From the NCBI GenBank assembly GCA_017399515.1, contig JAFQBZ010000074.1, positions 1 through 5,145 of the forward strand: a stretch of DNA of 5,145 nucleotides. The letters run 5' to 3'. The DNA is from Clostridia bacterium (GTDB taxonomy: Bacteria; Bacillota; Clostridia; Christensenellales; UBA1242). Below, piece after piece: positions 1-4,989 of the stretch. Within the stretch, counting starts at the first letter, position 1, and each line of letters opens with the position of its first letter. The position numbers were made by a program, and so were the translations under genes. Under the pieces are notes generated by a model that was given only the letters and a program-made list of their open reading frames with translations, had not been told where the DNA came from and made no database searches.

Positions 1-888
1 ATGCTCGAAAAAGCACTTGCAGAAGGCTATGCTATTCCAGCATTCAATATTTGTAATATGGAGTCTGCACAAGCAGTTGCTGAAGTTGCAGCAGAAAAAA
101 ATGTTCCTGTAATCATTTCAGTTTCTGAGGGTGCAGGAAAATATGCTGGATATGATTACATTCGTGCAATCGTTGAAACAGCAAGCAAAAAGTCTTCAAA
201 CGACATTGCCCTTCACCTTGACCACGGCAAAAGTTTTGAGGCTTGCAAAGCAGCAATTGACGCAGGTTTCACCAGCGTTATGATTGACGCTTCACATCTT
301 TCTTATGAAGAAAACATTGCAGCAACTAAACAAGTTGTTGAATATGCACACGCAAGAAATGTAACCGTTGAAGCAGAACTTGGCAAAATTATTGGAACAG
401 AAGATATGGTTCACAGTGACACTGAAAGTTTCACAGACCCTGATGAAGCAAAAGATTTCGTTTCAAGAACAGGCGTTGACAGCCTTGCAATTTCTATTGG
501 AACAGCACACGGCGTTAACAAATCAATCAAAACACCTGTTATTCAATATGGCGTTATTGAGAGCGTTCATAAAGCACTCCCTGCTCTTCCACTTGTTGCT
601 CATGGAAGTTCAACAGTTCCAGTAAAATGGGTTGAAGAAATCATTAAATATGGTGGCGAAATTAAAAAGAGCCAAGGCATCAGCGAAGAAGATATTGTTA
701 AAATGTCAAAGTCTGCTATTTGCAAAATCAATATGGACACAGACCTTAGACTTGCTCATACCGCAGGCGTTAGAAAAGACCTTGCTGAAAACCCAGGACA
801 CTTCGACCAAAGAGATTATAACAAAGCCGGAAAAGCAAATGTTAAAGAACAAGTTGCTCACGCAATTGAACTTGTTGAAGGTGTTTAA
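1..888 (+). CDS. fba: Class II fructose-1,6-bisphosphate aldolase, 5' end probably cut by the window edge
   Basis: Zinc-dependent aldolase of glycolysis and gluconeogenesis in the cytoplasm, interconverting fructose 1,6-bisphosphate with dihydroxyacetone phosphate and glyceraldehyde 3-phosphate. The 295 visible residues form one TIM-barrel domain. HLDHG (72-76) supplies the catalytic Asp74 and zinc ligand His75. EAELG (124-128) carries the conserved glutamates. GTAHG (168-172) and AHGSS (200-204) supply His170 and His201, the other zinc ligands. KINMDTDLR (242-250) is the phosphate and substrate loop. The tail NPGHFDQRDY resembles the NPxxFDPRKY end of fructose-bisphosphate aldolases more than tagatose-bisphosphate aldolases, but sugar specificity is inferred. 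Family members usually begin with about ten more residues (such as xxLVSMKEMLEKA), so the ATG at position 1 is probably internal and the true start lies upstream. The gene ends at a shared terminator and converges on the 957-2012 operon. No active-site residue is missing. Confidence 0.93.
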   Translation: MLEKALAEGYAIPAFNICNMESAQAVAEVAAEKNVPVIISVSEGAGKYAGYDYIRAIVETASKKSSNDIALHLDHGKSFEACKAAIDAGFTSVMIDASHLSYEENIAATKQVVEYAHARNVTVEAELGKIIGTEDMVHSDTESFTDPDEAKDFVSRTGVDSLAISIGTAHGVNKSIKTPVIQYGVIESVHKALPALPLVAHGSSTVPVKWVEEIIKYGGEIKKSQGISEEDIVKMSKSAICKINMDTDLRLAHTAGVRKDLAENPGHFDQRDYNKAGKANVKEQVAHAIELVEGV

Positions 889-916
889 TATTCACTAAAT
901 TCAAAAACTCTCGCAA

Positions 917-948
917 AAAAAGAAGATGGAAAATTCCATCTTCTTTTT
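917..948. terminator. Bidirectional rho-independent terminator between convergent genes
   Basis: A perfect 14-bp inverted repeat pairs 917-930 with 935-948 around an AAAT loop. The plus-strand copy ends in a T-rich run after GAAGATGG/CCATCTTC. Read on the minus strand, it also ends in a run of T (complement of the A run from 915). It lies 28 bases after the aldolase stop and 8 bases from the stop of the minus-strand gene, so it can end transcripts from both sides. Confidence 0.9.
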
Positions 949-956
949 GTTTTGTT

Positions 957-1253
957 TTATTGTGGCTGTGGTTGTGATTGAACACGCTTCTTTAAATTTT
1001 GAAGCAAATTATTCAATTGTTCAACCTTGCCAAGCACAGCATTTTTTGTTAAAACAGATTCAGCATCTTCACCCAAAAACTTAACTCTATTTTCAAGTTC
1101 CCTTGAAATTTCATAAACTTTGGTTTCAAGTTGAGTATATTTTCTTTCAGAAATTATATCGTGGTGCAAAAATGCTTTTATTTCACTGATAATATTTTGT
1201 GTTTCAATCACAATCAATTCATCACTTAAATTTTTGTAACTATTTTCCTTCAT
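957..1253 (-). CDS. Small helical protein of unknown function, last gene of a three-gene operon
   Basis: I do not recognise this 98-residue protein. It is charged and lacks a signal peptide or membrane segment. Residues 10-60 and 65-92 have the regular hydrophobic spacing and Glu/Lys richness of amphipathic or coiled-coil helices, for example IETQNIISEIKAFL (16-29) and VEQLNNLLQNLKKRV (77-91). It ends in a short QSQPQPQ tail. The start is supported by the Shine-Dalgarno AGGAGA five bases before the ATG. That sequence begins inside the TAG stop of the upstream MazG-like gene, leaving an 8-base gap, so the two are probably translationally coupled. A regulatory or adaptor role in the operon is possible, but nothing in the sequence demonstrates it. 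Confidence 0.75.
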   Translation of the reverse strand: MKENSYKNLSDELIVIETQNIISEIKAFLHHDIISERKYTQLETKVYEISRELENRVKFLGEDAESVLTKNAVLGKVEQLNNLLQNLKKRVQSQPQPQ

Positions 1254-1261
1254 GGCATCTC

Positions 1262-1573
1262 CTAAACATCGTCTTTGCTGCCTTTTTTAACTAAAACACC
1301 ATTAACCATAACATATTCACGGTTTTCATTGATTTTCATCTTCTTTTCAACCTCTTCTTGAAGGTCAATTCCAAGCATTTCAGAAAGCCCAAGCAAATAA
1401 ATTGCAGTGTCTGCAAGTTCTTCGCCAAGATTGTCATGCTTTTTGATATACGCCTCAAAAGCCTCTGAAAGTTCGCCCTCTAAAAAACAAAACTCACGCT
1501 CAACATTTGTGGTGTTGAAACCATGTTTAAGTTTATTTTCATAAACCTTTTTTTGCATTTCTTTAAGTTCCAT
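1262..1573 (-). CDS. MazG-like all-alpha NTP pyrophosphohydrolase
   Basis: This 103-residue protein matches the MazG-like superfamily of all-alpha nucleoside triphosphate pyrophosphatases, which hydrolyse (d)NTPs to the monophosphate and pyrophosphate. The magnesium-binding signature EXXE...EXXD is visible as ELSE (34-37) and ELAD (52-55) in the stretch EGELSEAFEAY...NLGEELADTAIYLLGLSEMLGIDL. A basic helix and INENREY (81-87) follow, common near the end of this subfamily. One compact domain fills the whole protein, the normal size for a single-domain member, so nothing seems truncated. The start has a strong AAGGAGA five to six bases upstream. It is the middle gene of the operon, 22 bases after the 138-residue gene and 8 bases before the 98-residue gene. 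The preferred nucleotide cannot be read from the sequence; house-cleaning of modified or excess nucleotides is the usual inference. Confidence 0.85.
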   Translation of the reverse strand: MELKEMQKKVYENKLKHGFNTTNVEREFCFLEGELSEAFEAYIKKHDNLGEELADTAIYLLGLSEMLGIDLQEEVEKKMKINENREYVMVNGVLVKKGSKDDV

Positions 1574-1595
1574 AATATCTCCTTAAATCATGAAA

Positions 1596-2012
1596 TTAAG
1601 AATTTGATGGTCCTTGTTGCTCAGCAGCAGAATCAGTGTCACCACTAACTTTTTTCTTAGCAGCAACATCTTCTAAAAATTTTTTCATCTCATCAATTTC
1701 TTGTTTATATGTTAAAAGTGATTGTCTTCCCCTTCTAAGACCAGCAAGGTCTTTTCCGTTGGCTTCAGCAGTTGCCCACCAAGTTCTTCCAGAAAGGTCA
1801 CCGATATGTTTTTCAACAGAAACAAGTGTTTCATTAACAACCGGTTCAATTTTTGCAATTTCAGCATATAATGCTTGAGCCTGTGGAAGCAATGCTTCAA
1901 CTGAATCAATTTTCTTGATGAACTCGAATCTTTCTTTCAAACCCTTCATCATCTCAGCCATTTCTTGTGGAGTGATTTCTTTTTTTCTTTTAAAAATATC
2001 AAAAAATCCCAT
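1596..2012 (-). CDS. Coiled-coil protein of unknown function, first gene of the MazG-like operon
   Basis: I do not recognise the family of this 138-residue protein. It opens with MGFFDIFKRKK, a short hydrophobic-aromatic then basic segment often seen on small Bacillota cytoplasmic or membrane-associated proteins; it is too short to be a signal peptide or membrane span. Residues 15-70 and 95-120 look like long amphipathic helices. Between them lies GDLSGRTWWATAEANGKDLAGLRRGR (71-96, given by position), with a Trp-Trp pair at 78-79 and a basic patch. The last 18 residues (SGDTDSAAEQQGPSNS and neighbours) are polar and probably disordered. A good Shine-Dalgarno (GAAGGAG, eight bases before ATG) and an extended -10 promoter directly upstream support both the start and real expression. 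It leads the operon containing the MazG-like gene. Its role is unknown. Confidence 0.8.
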   Translation of the reverse strand: MGFFDIFKRKKEITPQEMAEMMKGLKERFEFIKKIDSVEALLPQAQALYAEIAKIEPVVNETLVSVEKHIGDLSGRTWWATAEANGKDLAGLRRGRQSLLTYKQEIDEMKKFLEDVAAKKKVSGDTDSAAEQQGPSNS

Positions 2013-2037
2013 ATTTTTATCTCCTTCTCACAAAAAT

Positions 2038-2066
2038 ATTATACCACTATTTGTGTGAATAATCAA
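2038..2066 (-). promoter_or_regulatory. Sigma-A-type promoter of the 957-2012 operon
   Basis: On the minus strand, TTGATT (2061-2066) is followed by a 17-base spacer and a perfect TATAAT (2038-2043). A TG one base upstream of the -10 makes it an extended -10 promoter. The predicted transcript start is near 2031, which gives a leader of about 18 bases containing just the Shine-Dalgarno. It lies in the 70-base gap after map. No hairpin terminator is visible between map and this promoter, so some read-through from map is possible. Confidence 0.85.
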
Positions 2067-2082
2067 TACCAGCCCAATTTTG

Positions 2083-2946
2083 TTATTTAGACAAAATTTC
2101 CGCGCCGGTTTCAGTCATTAAAATTGTATATTCCCATTGAGCGGAAAGTGAACCGTCTTGTGTTCTAACTGTCCAGCCATCATCTGCATCAATATAAACG
2201 CCTGCCTTTCCAGCATTAATCATTGGCTCAATTGTGAAAACCATTCCTGGTGCAAGCACCATTCCTGTTCCAAGTTTTGCAGTGTGATTAACAAATGGGT
2301 CTTCATGCATTGCAAGACCAACACCGTGTCCACCAAGTTCTTTAACAACAGAAAAACCGTTTGCTCTTGCCATTTTGTTAATATGGTGACCAATATCACC
2401 CACATTCATAAATGGAGTGAGTTTTGAAAAAGCAAAATCTAAACATTCTTTTGTCACTCTAACAAGTTTTTTTGCTTCTTCGCTAGCCTCGCCAATAATA
2501 AACATTCTTGAAGCGTCACCATAGTAACCATTAACTTCGGTTGTGCAGTCAACATTAACAATATCACCATCTTTCAAAACTTGTTTTTTGCTTGGAATTC
2601 CGTGACAAACAACATTGTTAACAGAAATGCAAACAGATTTTGGAAACCCACAATAACCAAGCGGTGCAGGTCTGCCGTTATATTTTTGTGTTTCTTCAAA
2701 AACAATCTTATCGAGTTCTTCAGTTGTTATGCCTGCTTTGATGTTTTCAGCAACTTTATCTAAAATGAGCGAGTTGATTCTTCCCGCTTCACGAATACCT
2801 TCAATTTGCTCTTTTGTCTTTATAAGTTTTCTTGGAGGAACAATTTTGCCTCTCTTTTTTAATTCTTCAAGTTTTAAATCAAAGTCTTTATGGCACAAAG
2901 CGTAAGGTGTTTCACTTTTGCACCAACATTTATCATTATCTCTCAT
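2083..2946 (-). CDS. map: Type I methionine aminopeptidase with N-terminal SEC-C zinc motif
   Basis: Removes the initiator methionine from new proteins at the ribosome. The catalytic domain (about 40-287) has all five metal ligands: Asp133 (VNVD), Asp144 (YGDASR), His207 (GGHGVG), Glu240 (TIEP) and Glu272 (QWEYT). His115 (CHGIP) and His214 (MHEDP) are the conserved substrate-side histidines. Residues 1-20 form a SEC-C type zinc site, CxC-x8-CH (Cys7, Cys9, Cys18, His19), the small metal-binding motif known from the SecA C-terminus. The usual glycines and lysines between the cysteines are replaced (KSETPYAL). Residues 24-45 link the two parts, with a basic-proline VPPRK. At 287 residues it is longer than the approximately 250-residue minimal bacterial enzyme because of this extension. 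The start has AGGGGA about five bases upstream, joined to the TAG stop of the HD gene, so the two are likely cotranscribed and coupled. The extension probably aids ribosome or nascent-chain contact; that is inference. Confidence 0.95.
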   Translation of the reverse strand: MRDNDKCWCKSETPYALCHKDFDLKLEELKKRGKIVPPRKLIKTKEQIEGIREAGRINSLILDKVAENIKAGITTEELDKIVFEETQKYNGRPAPLGYCGFPKSVCISVNNVVCHGIPSKKQVLKDGDIVNVDCTTEVNGYYGDASRMFIIGEASEEAKKLVRVTKECLDFAFSKLTPFMNVGDIGHHINKMARANGFSVVKELGGHGVGLAMHEDPFVNHTAKLGTGMVLAPGMVFTIEPMINAGKAGVYIDADDGWTVRTQDGSLSAQWEYTILMTETGAEILSK

Positions 2947-2954
2947 AAAATCCC

Positions 2955-3656
2955 CTATCTGTCAACCATTGCGTTGTGATCAAACTTATCTAAATCAAGT
3001 TCTTCGTCTTCTAAAAACAACTTTGGAACAAGCCCAAAATGCTCACTAAAACCCTTGAATAATGTCATTGTTTTGCAGATTAAGTTTCTGCTGTAAAGGT
3101 TTTCAGGAGCAATAACTTTTGGATCAGGAATTGTTCGAATCACAATTTTAAACACGCCGTTTTCAAGATAAAAATCTAATCTTTCAATATCGGCAGAGTT
3201 AATATAACCAAAATTTGCTTCAGCATTATCCTCAAGTCTTGTTTTTGAAATGTCAAGTTTGTCAATGAATGCTGCAAACCATGAATATTTATTTTCAAAT
3301 TTAGTGTAGTCTAAAAATTCATCGTGAGTTGAAATTGCTGAATAAATCATTTCAAGTTCTGCGTTTGTAAAAATATTTTTCTTTGGAAGATACTCTCTTG
3401 CAAAGTCAGCCGACTTAAACCAATGCCCAGCACGAACCCCACCAATTTGACCAATATCATGCAAAATTTCAATGGTTTTCAAAATCAAAAGTTCCCTTTC
3501 TGTGAACTCAAAAAGTTTGCCAAGTCTATCAGCAAGTGAAACAACACCCATAATGTGTCGCATTCCATGGCTTGATGGATAATGGTTTGTTGCGTCTATT
3601 GACCTATATTTTGATAAAATTTCTTCATCATTTAACATTTCTTCAATAAAGTCCAT
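2955..3656 (-). CDS. HD-domain metal-dependent phosphohydrolase of unknown substrate
   Basis: This 233-residue protein carries the ligands expected of an HD-domain hydrolase: His34 (GMRHIMGVV), His66-Asp67 (EILHDIGQ), possibly His78 (AGHW), His111 (STHDE) and Asp132 (AFIDKLD). The order H...HD...H...H...D is that of two-metal HD phosphohydrolases, a superfamily acting on nucleotides, cyclic nucleotides and other phosphoesters. The domain occupies roughly residues 25-145. The remaining 90 residues are a beta/alpha tail (EIN-type strands such as FYLENGVFKIVIRTI, 162-176) that I cannot assign. No membrane segment or signal peptide is present. The start is supported by GAGGG six bases before ATG. 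It is followed by map with an 8-base gap. The substrate is not readable from sequence. A link to N-terminal methionine removal is only suggested by the pairing. Confidence 0.85.
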   Translation of the reverse strand: MDFIEEMLNDEEILSKYRSIDATNHYPSSHGMRHIMGVVSLADRLGKLFEFTERELLILKTIEILHDIGQIGGVRAGHWFKSADFAREYLPKKNIFTNAELEMIYSAISTHDEFLDYTKFENKYSWFAAFIDKLDISKTRLEDNAEANFGYINSADIERLDFYLENGVFKIVIRTIPDPKVIAPENLYSRNLICKTMTLFKGFSEHFGLVPKLFLEDEELDLDKFDHNAMVDR

Positions 3657-3680
3657 ATTCCCTCACAATAACACTTTCTA

Positions 3681-3714
3681 ATTATATATTAACTTTTTTG
3701 GTTTATTTTTGCAA
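3681..3714 (-). promoter_or_regulatory. Putative promoter of the HD gene-map operon
   Basis: A perfect TATAAT occurs on the minus strand at 3681-3686, about 25 bases before the HD gene start, and TTGCAA lies at 3709-3714. The 22-base distance between them is too long for a standard pair. TTGCAA pairs with 17-base spacing to a poorer TAATAT at 3686-3691 instead. A promoter here is likely because the rplL terminator lies directly upstream, but the exact elements are uncertain. Confidence 0.5.
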
Positions 3715-3715
3715 C

Positions 3716-3744
3716 AAAAAAAGAGTGGAAACCTTCCACTCTTT
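3716..3744 (-). terminator. Rho-independent terminator of rplJ-rplL
   Basis: On the minus strand an 11-bp perfect stem (3734-3744 with 3720-3730) closes on a three-base loop and runs into seven T residues. It starts 30 bases after the rplL stop. The TTGCAA of the putative next promoter abuts its far end, so rplJL and the HD gene-map operon appear to be separate transcription units. Confidence 0.9.
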
Positions 3745-3774
3745 GCCTTCACACTAATATTTGTTTTGCTAAAA

Positions 3775-4149
3775 TTACTTAAGTTCTGCTTTAGCGCCTG
3801 CTTCAGCAAATTTCTTAACCATTTCTTCAGCGGCTTCTTTAGCAACTGCTTCTTTGATTACAGAGTTTGGTGTTTCAGCCATAGCCTTAGATTCAGCAAG
3901 ACCAAGTCCTGTGATTTCTCTAACAACTTTAATAACTGCAATTTTGTTTGCACCAACATCAGTAAGAACTACATTAAATTCTGTTTTTTCTTCTTCTGCA
4001 GCGGCAGCAGCGCCACCAGCAGCAGGAGCAGCAACTGCCATAGCAGCAGCAGAAACTCCAAATTCTTCTTCAATAGCCTTAACAAGGTCGTTAAGTTCAA
4101 CAACTGTCATAGACTTAACATCTTCAATAATTTTTTTAATATCTGCCAT
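3775..4149 (-). CDS. rplL: Ribosomal protein L7/L12 (bL12)
   Basis: The stalk protein of the 50S subunit, which recruits and stimulates the translational GTPases; several copies attach to L10. At 124 residues it has the normal length. Residues 1-31 are the N-terminal dimerisation helices (IEDVKSMTVVELNDLVKAIEEEFGV). Residues 32-54 are an Ala/Gly/Glu-rich flexible hinge. Residues 56-124 are the globular C-terminal domain with the conserved TEFNVVL, ANKIAVIKVVREITGLGL and final AGAKAELK. Lys69, Lys74 and Arg77 of the factor-binding surface are kept. The stretch after GLGL reads AESKAMAETPNSV where most homologues have KEAKDLVxxAPKxV, so the first lysine is Ala85; this may be a lineage variant. 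The start has AAGGAGA eight bases upstream. The gene follows rplJ by 72 A/T-only-like bases and is closed by a terminator. Confidence 0.97.
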   Translation of the reverse strand: MADIKKIIEDVKSMTVVELNDLVKAIEEEFGVSAAAMAVAAPAAGGAAAAAEEEKTEFNVVLTDVGANKIAVIKVVREITGLGLAESKAMAETPNSVIKEAVAKEAAEEMVKKFAEAGAKAELK

Positions 4150-4185
4150 TTTAATTTTCTCCTTAAAACTTTGTTTTTTTATTTT

Positions 4186-4223
4186 TTTAATTTTTTAATT
4201 TTGTTTTGTTTAATTTTTTAATT
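4186..4223 (-). repeat. Two copies of a 15-base A/T repeat in the rplJ-rplL spacer
   Basis: The plus-strand sequence TTTAATTTTTTAATT occurs at 4186-4200 and again at 4209-4223, offset by 23 bases; the second copy runs into the rplJ stop codon. The whole spacer (4150-4221) is almost purely A with some T in the mRNA sense, with only a few other bases apart from the Shine-Dalgarno. It has no GC-rich hairpin. Such A-rich unstructured leaders are known to favour translation initiation, but repeat slippage is an equally simple origin. Confidence 0.8.
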
Positions 4224-4713
4224 ATGCATTCTTTTTAGCAACTTCGCTGATAGCAACAGCAAGAGAACGCATAGGGTTTGTAAGCAAACCAAGAAGTTGT
4301 GCAACCAAAACTTCTCTTGATGGAATGTTTGCAAGTGCTGTGATTTCTTCAGTGTTGAAATATTTTCCACTTACAAAACCTGATTTTAATTTTAATTTCT
4401 TTTCATATTTAGCAAAACCATCAAGTGCAATTTTAGCAGGAGCAACTTCGTCAGTGTTATGGAATATAACTGCTGTTGTGCCTTCAAAGTCAGTTTCTGG
4501 GAATTTGATGCCTTGGTTTTCAAAAGCAATCTTCATGAGTCTGTTTTTGTAAACTTTGTAAACACCACCAGCATTTCTAACTTCGTTTCTAAGTGCAGTT
4601 GCATTAGCAACTGAAAGACCACGATAGTCAACAAGCACAATAGATTTAGCGTCTTTAGCAAGAGCCTCGATTTCGCTTACAACTACTTTCTTATTTTCAA
4701 AATTTGCTGACAT
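4222..4713 (-). CDS. rplJ: Ribosomal protein L10 (uL10)
   Basis: Base of the 50S stalk; its N-terminal domain binds 23S rRNA with L11 and its C-terminal helix holds the L7/L12 dimers. At 163 residues the length is typical. Visible signatures are VLVDYRGLSV (26-35), the LRNEVRNAG helix (41-49), YKVYKNRL (52-59), EGTTAVIF (77-84), APAKI (91-95) and IPSREVLVAQLLG (130-142). The C-terminal helix after residue 136 is short, so it probably carries two L12 dimers rather than three, an inference from length. The start has an excellent AGGAGG six bases upstream. It is the first gene of the rplJL unit and the mRNA before it is a structured leader with attenuator. Neither rplKA upstream nor rpoBC downstream is present in the window, which is unlike the common rplKAJL-rpoBC order. 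Confidence 0.97.
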   Translation of the reverse strand: MSANFENKKVVVSEIEALAKDAKSIVLVDYRGLSVANATALRNEVRNAGGVYKVYKNRLMKIAFENQGIKFPETDFEGTTAVIFHNTDEVAPAKIALDGFAKYEKKLKLKSGFVSGKYFNTEEITALANIPSREVLVAQLLGLLTNPMRSLAVAISEVAKKNA

Positions 4714-4745
4714 ATTTTCCTCCTAATTTTAATGTGTGAAGCATT

Positions 4746-4776
4746 AAAAAAACCTTATGCTCATAGGAACATAAGG
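4746..4776 (-). terminator. Attenuator terminator in the rplJ leader
   Basis: On the minus strand, CCTTATGTTC (4767-4776) pairs with GAGCATAAGG (4753-4762), ten pairs including one G-U, around a CTAT loop. Seven T residues follow (4746-4752). It ends 32 bases before the rplJ ATG, so termination here would prevent rplJL expression. Its left arm is shared with the alternative antiterminator. Confidence 0.88.
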
Positions 4777-4852
4777 ATACCATTTTATCTCATATATTCC
4801 TCGGCAAGATATTAAGAATGGCGATTGCCCTTCACTTGCTGTCTTCGGCACT
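4746..4852 (-). ncRNA. Ribosomal protein L10 leader RNA (cis-regulatory), with attenuator
   Basis: In the minus-strand transcript, TGCCGAAGACAGC (4838-4850) and GCCGAGG (4799-4805) are the two conserved blocks of the L10 leader found before rplJ in Bacillota and other bacteria. They are joined by a stem in which GCAAG (4835-4839) pairs with CTTGC (4804-4808). An inner hairpin pairs GAAGGGC (4827-4833) with GCCATTC (4816-4822), with one mismatch and an AATC loop. The L10-L12 complex is known to bind this element. Downstream, GGAATATA (4793-4800) can pair with TATGTTCC (4766-4773), giving an 8-bp antiterminator that overlaps both the conserved GCCGAGG and the left arm of the terminator. Binding of the protein should therefore favour termination when L10 is in excess. 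Family assignment is from recognised motifs; the antiterminator is my reading of the pairing. Confidence 0.88.
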
Positions 4853-4871
4853 AATCTTTTTAACAAAACAT

Positions 4872-4899
4872 ATTATAACCATTATAAAAGTTTTGTCAA
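4872..4899 (-). promoter_or_regulatory. Strong sigma-A-type promoter of rplJ-rplL
   Basis: On the minus strand a perfect TTGACA (4894-4899) and a perfect TATAAT (4872-4877) are separated by 16 bases. A/T-rich tracts upstream of the -35 resemble an UP element. Transcription should start near 4865, giving a leader of about 150 bases that includes the whole L10 element. Confidence 0.93.
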
Positions 4900-4928
4900 T
4901 AGTTTTCATAAAAAATTAAAAAAGTATC

Positions 4929-4957
4929 TTGAAATAGCATATTTTATATGTTATAAT
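4929..4957 (+). promoter_or_regulatory. Promoter of the rightward gene starting at 4990
   Basis: TTGAAA (4929-4934), a 17-base spacer and a perfect TATAAT (4952-4957), with an extended -10 TG at 4949-4950. The predicted start of transcription is near 4964. It points away from the rplJ promoter. The two -35 boxes are only 29 bases apart across an A/T-rich stretch, so they may influence each other. Confidence 0.87.
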
Positions 4958-4989
4958 AATAACAGATTTAAGAGGAGTGATTTTTTTCT

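Noticed and set aside
368..898. Two open frames in another plus frame inside the aldolase gene
   Set aside because: They are shadows of the A-rich codon use of fba, with no ribosome-binding site or recognisable motifs.
2013..2082. Terminator for map
   Set aside because: No GC-containing hairpin followed by a T run was found on the minus strand; map may end without one or read into the next operon.
3709..4221. Long plus-strand open frames (170 and 114 codons) opposite rplL
   Set aside because: They are antisense to a certain gene, are made of Phe/Ser/Asn-rich or Ala/Ser-rich sequence reflecting its complement and the A-rich spacer, and lack a ribosome-binding site.
4697..4783. 28-codon frame crossing the attenuator and the rplJ start
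   Set aside because: It has no good Shine-Dalgarno, no run of regulatory codons, and overlaps rplJ out of frame; the leader is explained by the L10 element.
4785..4793. Two-codon frame ATG-AGA-TAA in the rplJ leader, behind GAGGA
   Set aside because: It looks like a minigene, but the GAGGA belongs to the conserved L10 leader and the gap to ATG is too short; chance is more likely.
4860..4985. tRNA or other structural RNA in the intergenic region before 4990
   Set aside because: The sequence is A/T-rich promoter DNA without stems beyond the L10 leader.
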